Part shown: positions 6,927-14,270 of the stretch, piece after piece
Layout: each line of letters starts with the position of its first letter
Numbering within the stretch: the stretch's first letter is position 1
Assembly: GCA_036513895.1 (NCBI GenBank)
Contig: DATBYF010000161.1
Span: 1-18,065 of the forward strand
Length of the DNA: 18,065 bases
Reading direction: 5' to 3'
From: Palsa-147 sp036513895
GTDB taxonomy: Bacteria; Acidobacteriota; Terriglobia; Acidiferrales; UBA7541
The notes under the pieces: generated by a model
The model's database searches: none
What the model was told of the DNA's origin: nothing
What the model saw: only the letters and a program-made list of their open reading frames with translations
Translations under genes and position numbers: made by a program

Positions 6927-8567
6927 ATGCGAGAGGCAGTGGAATCCCGTAGTCGAGAGCCAGAAACAATTCCTCCTGAGATTGGCGCGGACGATTCTTC
7001 GCTCGCGAAGCACCTCGAAGCCGAACTTCGTGTCGTTCTCGACGCCGTACCCGCCGGCGTGCTGCTCCTCGATACAGCCGGGCGAGTCCAGTTTCTGAAT
7101 CCGGCATTCGCGCAACTTTTCGGTGTAGATTTCTGGCAAGCGCGCCGCGCAGGCCACATTGAAAATTTGGAATTGCTGCTCAGACATCGATTCCGCGCTG
7201 CGACGTCACTATCGTTTCGCTGGCGTGCCAGCCGCGATGGCGAGGGCAAGCCGGCCGTCGACGAATTGGAATTGTTAAATCCGGTGCGCAGGGTGATTGA
7301 GCGTTCGTCCCTGCCGGTGGAAGACCGCGACGGCCGCGCCACAGGATGGCTCGAAATTTATCAGGACATAACCAGCCGGCGCCACTTCCAGTCCAAGCTT
7401 CTCCAGACCGAAAAAATGGCGGCGCTCGGCCAACTTGTTTCCGGCATCGCTCATGAACTCAATAATCCGCTGACGGCTATCATGGGTTACGCACAGCTTC
7501 TTCTTGGCCGAGGCCTCGCGCCTGGCCACCTCACAGAAACAAATCACATTTATCAGGAAGCCGAACGAGCCCGGCGCATCGTCAAAAATCTTTTGTTCTT
7601 TGCGCGCGAAAATAAACCAGAACGCTCCCGCGCCGACTTGAACGAGATTGTGGAACGCACGCTGGCGCTGCGCAGCTACGAACTAAAAATCGAGAACATC
7701 ATTGTTGAGACTTCTCTCTCTCCTGATCTTCCTCCCACAATGGCTGACCCATACCAATTGCAGCAGGTGCTTCTGAATTTGCTGGTCAATGCGGAGCAGG
7801 CGCTGCTCGAAAGCCGCGGCTCAGGTCACGTTCGCATCCGGACGTTTCGTTCCGCGGCGCAGCGAGTTTCGATGGAGATCGCGGACGACGGCCCAGGAAT
7901 TCCGTCCGAAATTAGCTCCCGAATATTCGATCCATTCTTCTCCACGAAGCCATCCGGGGTTGGCACCGGTCTCGGTCTTTCGATTGTTTATGGCATCGTT
8001 CACCAGCACGGCGGTGAAATCTCCTTCGAGAATCAATTGGGCGGGGGCGCGCGGTTTGTTGTGGACTTGCCGATTGTCGCCGTCGCCGAGCCCGAGCCGC
8101 CGCAAGAAGTTGCTCCGGAAGTGTCATCGCGTGACGGCGCTACCAAAGGGCATATCCTCATCGTCGAGGATGAGCCAACCGTTGCCCGCCTGATTGCGGA
8201 CGTTCTCAGCGAGGAAGGTCACGATGTGGACGCCGTGCTCGATAGCCAGGAAGGACTCGCGCGGCTCTCGCGAAATCGCTACAACGCCATCATTTGCGAT
8301 CTGCGCATGCCGCGCCTCGATGGCCAGGCATTTTATGAATCGCTGGTTCGCACCGGCAGCCCGTTGCGCGACAGAATCCTCTTCATCACCGGTGACACGC
8401 TTGCTCCACGCACGCGCGACTTTCTCGAGCCGCTCAATCTTCCGCATCTCGACAAGCCTTTTCTCCTCGAAGAGCTCAAGATCGCGGTGAACCGCTTGCT
8501 CGAAAAAGACATCACAAAAAACAACGCCGGATTCAAGAATTACCGGGATTCAGCCGCAAGCGAATAG
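6927..8567 (+). CDS. Soluble hybrid histidine kinase, PAS-HisKA-HATPase-REC
   Basis: This 546-residue cytoplasmic kinase has no signal peptide or TM segment. A PAS domain spans about 32-145 (LDAVPAGVLLLDTAGRVQFL). HisKA has the H-box SGIAHELNNPLTAIMGYAQL with His176. The ATPase domain has an N-box at 284-291 (Asn288), a G1 box DDGPGI (from 320) and a G2 box GVGTGLGLS (344-352). After an acidic/Pro linker (386-402) a C-terminal receiver follows (about 408-528) with E414/D415, phospho-acceptor Asp458 (IICDLRMPRLDG), Thr488 and Lys510. All key residues are present. I chose the ATG at 6927, 8 nt after the small-peptide stop; a TTG at 6885 would overlap that gene. The stop codon is embedded in the AGGAGG that serves the next gene. 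It is a likely phosphodonor for the upstream NtrC-type regulator. The attached receiver may act as a phosphate sink. Confidence 0.93.
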   Translation: MREAVESRSREPETIPPEIGADDSSLAKHLEAELRVVLDAVPAGVLLLDTAGRVQFLNPAFAQLFGVDFWQARRAGHIENLELLLRHRFRAATSLSFRWRASRDGEGKPAVDELELLNPVRRVIERSSLPVEDRDGRATGWLEIYQDITSRRHFQSKLLQTEKMAALGQLVSGIAHELNNPLTAIMGYAQLLLGRGLAPGHLTETNHIYQEAERARRIVKNLLFFARENKPERSRADLNEIVERTLALRSYELKIENIIVETSLSPDLPPTMADPYQLQQVLLNLLVNAEQALLESRGSGHVRIRTFRSAAQRVSMEIADDGPGIPSEISSRIFDPFFSTKPSGVGTGLGLSIVYGIVHQHGGEISFENQLGGGARFVVDLPIVAVAEPEPPQEVAPEVSSRDGATKGHILIVEDEPTVARLIADVLSEEGHDVDAVLDSQEGLARLSRNRYNAIICDLRMPRLDGQAFYESLVRTGSPLRDRILFITGDTLAPRTRDFLEPLNLPHLDKPFLLEELKIAVNRLLEKDITKNNAGFKNYRDSAASE

Positions 8568-8584
8568 GAGGTCTAAATCACGCA

Positions 8585-9158
8585 GTGAAACGCACAAATC
8601 TAATCATCGCTTCTCCCGATCATCACGTTGTGCTCGGCATTTGCGAACAATCCGTGGCCAGGGAGATAACAGCCGCCGCACAGGGTCGAGCGCACCGAAT
8701 TCGATTTACAGTGTGTGGCACCGTAAGTGATCTTTTCGATTGTCTACGGCGGGATACTGCGGCCGTTGCGCTTCTTGATGAATCCATCCTGGGCACAGCA
8801 ACTCTCGGCGATACGTTGCTTCAGCTTACAGAATCATCGCCCGTCATTGTTATCGCCGCGCCCCAGCGTCAAGCTGAGCTCGCGCGTTGGATTGCCGAAG
8901 GCGATGTCGAATTCGTACCGAATGTAGGAGAATTTGTTTCATTGGCGGCCGCGTTTATCGCCCGCCGTCTGCGATGGGCCGAGCTTGCGGACTCTCGGGA
9001 ATGCGGAACTACTTCTCGCTCATTCTCGCGACAAGCTCGCTCCAAACCTGCTGCAGCGCATCGAGACGGTGATGGACCTCGCAGTAAGATTGCGCGAGAC
9101 CACGCGTCGCCTCAGCAACGCCTGGGAGCGTGAACATACGGAAGTGCGATCCGCGTGA
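8585..9158 (+). pseudogene. Degenerate receiver + HisKA-like protein, frameshifted and missing H-box
   Basis: A GTG at 8585, 13 nt after an AGGAGG, opens a frame with a receiver-like fold (residues of about 4-125). It lacks the usual acidic pair (NLIIASPDHH). It keeps an Asp at 65 (VALLDESILG) and has no Lys near the end (EFVPNVGEF). After residue about 133 (RRLRWAELADSRE) this frame degenerates and stops at 9133. In the next frame a convincing continuation appears (LGNAELLLAHSRDKLAPNLL through RLRETTRRLSNAWE) and ends at 9158. That continuation aligns with the part of HisKA directly after the H-box in the neighbouring hybrid kinase (MGYAQLLLGRG ... ARRIVKNL). The H-box itself (HExNNPLT) is absent from all frames. 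So about 15-25 codons plus a non-multiple of three appear to be deleted around 8985-9005. This is either a real inactivating deletion or an assembly error. Confidence 0.7.
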
Positions 9159-9166
9159 ACTCGATG

Positions 9167-9195
9167 CCGGCCTTCGCGAACCTGAAATCGGCCGG
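9167..9195. terminator. Possible bidirectional terminator hairpin between convergent genes
   Basis: CCGGCC (9167-9172) and GGCCGG (9190-9195) can pair across a 17-nt loop in the 42-bp gap between converging stop codons. There is no clear U-run, only AAATCTT, and the loop is long, so this is a weak candidate supported mainly by position. Confidence 0.3.
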
Positions 9196-9200
9196 AAATC

Positions 9201-9602
9201 TTAGCCAACAATTGGGGACGTGCAGAACGCGCAGCGGCGTGCCGCAATCGGAATTTCGCTCAGGCATTCCGGGCACTTTTTAGTGGTCGGGTCCGCAGGT
9301 GGTTCGCGCCGGGCGCGTGCAATCAGCGCGTTGATCGGCAACACCACGAAGAAATAAACGGCTGTGGCTACGATGATAAACGCAATCGCGGCGTTGACGA
9401 ACTCACCGTAGAGGAACTTGCTGCCATTTAAAGTGAAGTAAAGGCCGGAGAAATCCGGCGCTTTGACGACTGCGGCGATCAGTGGCGTCAGCAAGTCTTT
9501 CACCATCGCCGTCACCACCGAGCCGAATGCCGCTCCGATCACCACGCCGACTGCGAGATCAACAACGTTTCCGCGCAATAGAAATTGCTTAAAGCCTTTC
9601 AT
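9201..9602 (-). CDS. mscL: Large-conductance mechanosensitive channel with C-terminal zinc ribbon
   Basis: MscL opens under membrane tension to release solutes during hypo-osmotic shock. The 133-residue protein starts at an ATG (9602) with GGAGG 9 nt upstream. The N-terminal helix and TM1 carry the hallmark RGNVVDLAVGVVIGAAFG (10-27). TM2 is at about 67-92 (EFVNAAIAFIIVATAVYFFV). The periplasmic loop is shorter than in E. coli MscL. The usual C-terminal cytoplasmic helix bundle is replaced by a compact CPEC-x10-CAFC module (Cys110, 113, 124, 127), typical of a zinc ribbon. The gene is monocistronic on the minus strand, converging on the broken receiver gene and diverging from the FHA phosphatase gene. 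The channel call is very secure; the metal site is inferred from the cysteine spacing. Confidence 0.96.
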   Translation of the reverse strand: MKGFKQFLLRGNVVDLAVGVVIGAAFGSVVTAMVKDLLTPLIAAVVKAPDFSGLYFTLNGSKFLYGEFVNAAIAFIIVATAVYFFVVLPINALIARARREPPADPTTKKCPECLSEIPIAARRCAFCTSPIVG

Positions 9603-9936
9603 AATCGTCTGCCTCCATGTACCCGCAGAAAAAGTGCCGTATTGGACTTCGGCCGGTGCGCCCGCTCAGTCTGCAATTTGTTTAAAACGATGACTTGTGC
9701 CCAAGCGCTAAGGAGCCGCCAAGCCGGCCCTGTAACAAGTGCTGGAACCTTACATGATGACCGTTAACCGCGCAAGCATGCCCTGGTATTCCCGCATTAA
9801 GCGCCGTTTCGCCTGAAGCTATTTACATCGAGCGCGTCTTTACCTACCATGAGCGTTGCATTCGTAGCTTGGGCGCACTGCGGCACCTGAAAACGCTGCG
9901 ATCGCGACCGGAGCGGCGAATACAGCGAAACCATCC
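9603..9936. other. 334-bp divergent intergenic region, no gene seen
   Basis: This region separates the divergent starts of mscL (9602) and the FHA-GAF-PP2C gene (9937) and must hold both promoters. I see no RNA gene or convincing ORF. A GG-N10-GC pattern on the minus strand (9638-9625) would start the transcript inside the mscL ribosome site, so I do not call it. No clear -35/-10 pair stands out on the plus strand. Confidence 0.5.
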
Positions 9937-11592
9937 ATGGCCCGCGCTCCTAGAATTATTTTGATAGAACCCGGCGGTGCTCGCCGCGAGGTCGAAATTG
10001 TCACCGTGCCGTTCCGCATTGGGCGGCAGGCTGGCAATGAGCTGACGCTTCGGGACAGCCGCATTAGCCGCCAGCAGGCGCGCATCGTTGCGGCGGATGG
10101 CGAATACGTCCTCGAGGATATGGGCAGCCGCCACGGCACCTACGTCAACAGCGAGAAAGTTCTACGCCACGAGCTTCGCCCCAAAGACAACGTAGATTTC
10201 GGGATGACGGATTCCTACCGTTTCATCTACGTTGGCGATGCCGCGACTCTTGAAGAGCTCATCGATAAAGTTGACGCGCCAGCGCCCACCCAATCCGGCT
10301 CGCGTGAGCTGCATCATCTCGGCGTTCTCCTCGAAGTGGCGCGAACGCTTGGCACCGGGTTGTCGCTGGAAGACGTGCTGACGACGGTGGTGGATGCCGC
10401 CATCGAACTCACGCGCACGCAGCGCGGCGTGCTCCTTCTCGCGGATCCCAAAGGCGAGCTGACCACCACGGTCGCGCGCGACAATCAGCACAATTCCATC
10501 CCGCACAATCTCGTGCAGATTTCCTCCGGCGTCTTGAAGCGCGTCGTCAATAGCCGTCGCGAATTGATCGTGAGCGATACCGGCGATGATACGGCCATGG
10601 GCCAGCAGGAAAGCGTCGCGCGCCTCGAGCTTCACACCGTCGTCTGCATCCCGGTTGAGAAGCTGCCGCTTATCGAAGCGCTTGACGCCACGGTCTCCGC
10701 GCGCCAGGGCGAATTGCTCGGCGTGCTTTACCTCGATAGCCACGTCGCGTCGAGCGCCTTTTCCGAGCTCGATCGAGAAGTTCTTCGCACCCTCGCGCGA
10801 GAAGCGGCCAACGTGATCGAAAATGCGCGTCTCTTTTCCGCGTCGCGCGATAAGGCGCGGCTCGACCACGAAGTGGAAATCGCCAGCCAGATTCAGCGCC
10901 AGCTTCTGCCCAAAGGATTCCCGAAGAAGCCGGAGTTCGAAGTGGACGGCTTCACCCTTGCGTGCCATTCCGTCGGAGGAGATTGCTACGATTTCGTTGA
11001 GCTGACTGGCGGCCGGCACGGATTCTTCGTCGGCGATATTTCGGGGAAGGGAATTTCAGCGTCGCTGCTGGCAAGCGTGCTTCAGGGCGTCATTTACACT
11101 ACCGCGGCGCTCGACGTATCGCCGGCTGATCTCGTCGCGCGCGTGAATCAGTTCTTCACCGAGCGCAGCGCCGAAGAGCGCTACGCGACGCTCTTCTACG
11201 GCGTCCTGGATATGACCGGCAAAATCAAATACGTGAACGCCGGGCACGTTCCGCCGCTGATCCGCCGCAAGGACCGTTCGCTCGAGGCGCTCGAATCCGT
11301 GAATCTTCCTGCGGGACTATTTCCCGATACCGAATTCACGGGCGCCGTCGCGCAGATGTATCCCGGCGATTACATGGTGATCTATACCGACGGCGTCACG
11401 GAAGCCACGAACGTTGCAGGTGAGTTACTGGAAGATGCCGGCTTACGCAAACTGCTTCAGGAATTCAACGGCCAGACCGTTCAGGAACTTTCCGAAGCAA
11501 TCCGTGGCGGTGTGCAAACTTTCACCGGCGGCGCGCCCCAATCCGACGACGTCACCCTCGTCGTGATCCAGTTCCGCGGCAAACAACCTTAG
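9937..11592 (+). CDS. FHA-GAF-PP2C serine phosphatase (RsbU/SpoIIE type)
   Basis: This is a 551-residue cytoplasmic signalling phosphatase. The FHA domain (about 6-99) shows FRIGR (26-30), ISRQQARI (43-50) and GSRHGTYVN (63-71). It would bind phosphothreonine peptides. A GAF domain spans about 130-298 (sensor or ligand-binding). A short helix (SRDKARLDHEVEIASQIQRQLLP) leads to a PP2C/SpoIIE phosphatase domain (about 320-548). Metal-binding motifs are GGDCYDF (347-353), GDISGKG (366-372), YTDGVTEA (483-490) and SDDVTL (536-541). Such proteins usually dephosphorylate anti-anti-sigma factors in partner-switching pathways, but no anti-sigma or STAS gene is in the window. The start is an ATG with no strong ribosome site. 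The conserved FHA His is replaced by Gln47. The gene ends only 7 bp from the converging hydrolase gene. Confidence 0.93.
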   Translation: MARAPRIILIEPGGARREVEIVTVPFRIGRQAGNELTLRDSRISRQQARIVAADGEYVLEDMGSRHGTYVNSEKVLRHELRPKDNVDFGMTDSYRFIYVGDAATLEELIDKVDAPAPTQSGSRELHHLGVLLEVARTLGTGLSLEDVLTTVVDAAIELTRTQRGVLLLADPKGELTTTVARDNQHNSIPHNLVQISSGVLKRVVNSRRELIVSDTGDDTAMGQQESVARLELHTVVCIPVEKLPLIEALDATVSARQGELLGVLYLDSHVASSAFSELDREVLRTLAREAANVIENARLFSASRDKARLDHEVEIASQIQRQLLPKGFPKKPEFEVDGFTLACHSVGGDCYDFVELTGGRHGFFVGDISGKGISASLLASVLQGVIYTTAALDVSPADLVARVNQFFTERSAEERYATLFYGVLDMTGKIKYVNAGHVPPLIRRKDRSLEALESVNLPAGLFPDTEFTGAVAQMYPGDYMVIYTDGVTEATNVAGELLEDAGLRKLLQEFNGQTVQELSEAIRGGVQTFTGGAPQSDDVTLVVIQFRGKQP

Positions 11593-11599
11593 CACTCGA

Positions 11600-12544
11600 T
11601 CAGTGACTCGCCCCGAATTGGCTGGCAATCCGCTCGAAAAATCCGATGACGCGACTTTCGAATTCTACCGGATGCGTCCCAAACGCCATGGTATGCCCCG
11701 CGCCGGGCACTACCCAGATCTCTTTCGGTCCGGCTGCAGCGTTGTAAATCCTGCGCGAGTGACGGCAGGGAATTCTTCGATCCTTTGCGTCGCAGATCAA
11801 AAATACGGGGAACAACCGTTGGGCGACAGCCTTCTCGGGCGAAATTTTCTGAGCGCTGAAGCTGCCCTCTTTTTCCGCGTCGGCCAGAGCCATCATCGTC
11901 GCAGGACGAAAAAGTGTTTTTCCAAGCAGCGGACTGATATCGAGTCCGGCGTAATCGTACGTCACCTCGCGCAGATTCGCGAAGCTCGATTCGGCGACCA
12001 CTCCCGCGACTCGCGGATCGACCGCCGCCGACTGCAGCGCAATCGCCGCTCCCATCGATTCTCCGAGATAGAACAGATGCCGGACGTCGTCGCTCGCGAA
12101 GAGCGCGTCATCAATGGAGCGGGAATCGTCGCGTTCCAGCCAGCCGTACGTGGCCATCGAGCCTTCGCTTTCGCCATGCGCGCGGGCGTCCATCATCACA
12201 ACGCCGTATCCGTGCCTCAGCAGCATTTCGGCATAGGCTAGGGTGCCGATGCGATTGTCAGCGACGCCATGAAACAGGACGACCCAGTCGCCATTTGCGC
12301 TCGCCGGGTGGACCTTCCACCCGCGCAGCAGAGTGCCATCCGAGGTCTTCACGTCGAAGTTCTCGGATTGTGCACCGACTTCACGGAACGCATTGTTTGC
12401 GCTGGAAATCGCCGATGGCGTCAACGCGCGACGCCCCGGGTGAAGGAAGGACGCCCCAATGGTAACGCCCGCAGCCGCAGCGCCCACGACCACGAAAAGC
12501 GCGAAGCTAAATCCAACGCTGGTTGCATTGCGGACGAAGCTCAT
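11600..12544 (-). CDS. Membrane-anchored alpha/beta hydrolase
   Basis: This 314-residue serine hydrolase has an N-terminal hydrophobic segment (about 10-33) that is either a signal anchor or an uncleaved signal. The fold follows: VVLFHGVADN (oxyanion region, 88-97), nucleophile elbow GESMG with Ser163 (161-165), acid Asp255 in LICDAKDRRIP, and His284 in GAGHTM. This forms a complete catalytic triad. It resembles the BEM46/YqkD-like hydrolases. The substrate is unknown and is probably an ester or amide at the periplasmic face if the anchor is N-in. It is the last gene of the minus-strand export block, 63 bp after the permease gene, so it is possibly co-transcribed. No strong ribosome site is visible before the ATG. 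It converges on the FHA phosphatase gene with no room for a terminator. Confidence 0.88.
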   Translation of the reverse strand: MSFVRNATSVGFSFALFVVVGAAAAGVTIGASFLHPGRRALTPSAISSANNAFREVGAQSENFDVKTSDGTLLRGWKVHPASANGDWVVLFHGVADNRIGTLAYAEMLLRHGYGVVMMDARAHGESEGSMATYGWLERDDSRSIDDALFASDDVRHLFYLGESMGAAIALQSAAVDPRVAGVVAESSFANLREVTYDYAGLDISPLLGKTLFRPATMMALADAEKEGSFSAQKISPEKAVAQRLFPVFLICDAKDRRIPCRHSRRIYNAAAGPKEIWVVPGAGHTMAFGTHPVEFESRVIGFFERIASQFGASH

Positions 12545-12607
12545 AACAATAAATACGCGTAGCGGAGCCGGGATGTTTCGGGGGCGGCTGCGTTACCGAA
12601 GATGTGG

Positions 12608-13468
12608 TTACGATCCCGTTGAGGTGTAACGCCGCGAGCCAAAATTCCACGCGGCGATTGCAATCGTTAAGCACGCCGCCGCGACGAGCGGAATGATCGG
12701 CGCGTAGCGTGCGAACTCTGCCCGGCCGAGCAAATGCACGCTCGGATAAAACGTCGCGAAGCCGAACGGAATAATCCAACTTAGAATAAATTGAATGTAG
12801 CTGCTGTAGATCGATAGCGGGTAGCGTCCGAACCCGATGACGTTCCAAAACGGCGGATGTACGCCGATGCGATCTTCGAACCAGAACGACGCCGTGCTGA
12901 GCAGCAGAAAAAACGAAACGTAAATTACGCCGCCGCACACCGCCCAGCCGAGCAGCAGCGCCGTTTTCGTGACCGTCCAATGAATTCCCAGGCGCTCCGC
13001 GGACCAAATAACAACGACCGAGCCGATCACGACTTCCTGAAGCGATTCGATCCGGAACGTCTCGAACAAAACTTGAAAGAGCGAGGAAATCGGCCGCAAC
13101 AGAACGCGATCGAATTTTCCCTCCATGATGTACGTGTTCCCGAATTCGTAGAGATTCAGGCTGAGCACGTTGAACAGCCCATACGGGATCAATCCGAAGC
13201 CGTAAAGGAAAGTAACTTCCTCGAATCGCCAGCCGGAGAGGCTCCGAACATTCCTGAACAACACGAACACGAATATTAGCCCGAAGATTGTCGCGCTAAT
13301 GCTCGCGGTAACGCTGACCAGGAAATCGCCGCGATACCCCAGGCGCACTTTGGCGTACTGCGTGAAATAATCCCAAAGCAGCCGGACGTGCAACCAAAAC
13401 TGGCGCGCAAACGTCGCGTCGTGCCGCGAATCTTTGCTCGAATTTCTCGCCAGCGAATTTACATCCAC
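12608..13468 (-). CDS. ABC-2 exporter permease subunit B (DUF990-like)
   Basis: This is a 286-residue integral membrane protein with six predicted TM helices (about 51-71, 84-103, 145-157, 168-190, 223-243, 255-275). The motif EGKFDRVLLRPISSLFQV (116-133) and the segment GRYPLSIYSSYIQFILSWII (214-233) are characteristic of the ABC2_membrane_6 (DUF990) permeases. These pair as a heterodimer with a sister permease. The start is a GTG at 13468, one base after the TGA of the sister gene, with AAGGCGG six bases upstream. No ATG occurs before TM1. Together with the next two genes upstream it forms a three-gene exporter. The substrate is unknown. Confidence 0.88.
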   Translation of the reverse strand: MDVNSLARNSSKDSRHDATFARQFWLHVRLLWDYFTQYAKVRLGYRGDFLVSVTASISATIFGLIFVFVLFRNVRSLSGWRFEEVTFLYGFGLIPYGLFNVLSLNLYEFGNTYIMEGKFDRVLLRPISSLFQVLFETFRIESLQEVVIGSVVVIWSAERLGIHWTVTKTALLLGWAVCGGVIYVSFFLLLSTASFWFEDRIGVHPPFWNVIGFGRYPLSIYSSYIQFILSWIIPFGFATFYPSVHLLGRAEFARYAPIIPLVAAACLTIAIAAWNFGSRRYTSTGS

Positions 13469-13469
13469 A

Positions 13470-14270
13470 TCAGCCGCCTTGAATCGTGATCTTTTGCACA
13501 GCCCGGTTCCACCAAGCCTCCGCCAGCCACAGCAGCGCGAATACCCAAAGCCATTCGCGCGTAATCATGACCAGTGCATCGTGCGCATCGAGCTTCCCGA
13601 GATAGATTTGAAGCGGCGTATAGGCGATATGCTCGAACGGCAGCCACGCCATGATTATTTGAATCGACTTCGGGAAAAATGTGATCGGTATCAATAGCCC
13701 GGAGAGCAGCTCGATCAACCAATACTTCGCGCGAATCAGCGCAAGAATGGACTTCAGAGGAATCGCGCACGTTCCGATCATAAAATTCAGCGCGCCCATG
13801 ATCGAAAAGCTTCCAACGGCCGCGAGACAAAACAGTGCCAGATCAAGATGCGAGGCCGGCCCTCGCACTGGAAATATCAAAGCCACCACGACCGCGGTCG
13901 GCACCGTCAGCAGCAAGAGTCGAAACGCCGACTCACCCATCGCCCGGCTTAACCACATCCACAGAACATTGACGGGTTTGATCAAATCCATCGCTATCTT
14001 GCCTTCGATCACTTCGTAGGCCATCTCCTGATCGATCGTGTTCCAGTAGAACGACCGCAAGATCCATCCGACGCTCACGTAAGTCACCATCTGCGGCAAA
14101 TCGTATCCCGCGATTTGCCCACCGGCTGAATAAACCGCCGACCAAATGAAGTAATAGATCGTGACGTTGATGATGTAAGTGAGAATTCCCGTGTAATAAC
14201 GCAGGCGGAACGCCAGAATATTCACGAAACCGACTCGCGCGAATTCGATGTAAGGCGCGAGCGCGCTCAT
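13470..14270 (-). CDS. ABC-2 exporter permease subunit A (DUF990-like)
   Basis: This is a 266-residue membrane protein with six predicted TM helices (about 25-48, 60-78, 115-135, 145-168, 180-200, 233-254). It shares the family motif EGKIAMDLIKPVNVLWMW (89-106) with its sister permease, pointing to an ancient duplication and a heterodimeric pore. Its ATG at 14270 overlaps the ATPase stop by 4 nt (ATGA), implying translational coupling, and its own stop lies 1 nt before the sister's GTG. The cargo cannot be read from the sequence. Confidence 0.88.
   Translation of the reverse strand: MSALAPYIEFARVGFVNILAFRLRYYTGILTYIINVTIYYFIWSAVYSAGGQIAGYDLPQMVTYVSVGWILRSFYWNTIDQEMAYEVIEGKIAMDLIKPVNVLWMWLSRAMGESAFRLLLLTVPTAVVVALIFPVRGPASHLDLALFCLAAVGSFSIMGALNFMIGTCAIPLKSILALIRAKYWLIELLSGLLIPITFFPKSIQIIMAWLPFEHIAYTPLQIYLGKLDAHDALVMITREWLWVFALLWLAEAWWNRAVQKITIQGG

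Noticed and set aside
8960..9030. Programmed ribosomal frameshift as explanation for the two-frame receiver/HisKA gene
   Set aside because: No slippery heptamer or strong downstream structure is evident, and a frameshift would not explain the absence of the H-box residues; a deletion fits better.
9625..9638. Sigma-54-like GG-N10-GC (CGGCAC ... CTGC) on the minus strand before mscL
   Set aside because: The predicted transcript start would fall at about 9613, inside the Shine-Dalgarno of mscL (9616-9612), leaving no usable ribosome site. It is probably a chance match.
11591..11606. Small hairpin (CACT-cgatc-AGTG) at the convergent stops of the phosphatase and hydrolase genes
   Set aside because: A 4-bp stem with no T-run is too weak to call a terminator.
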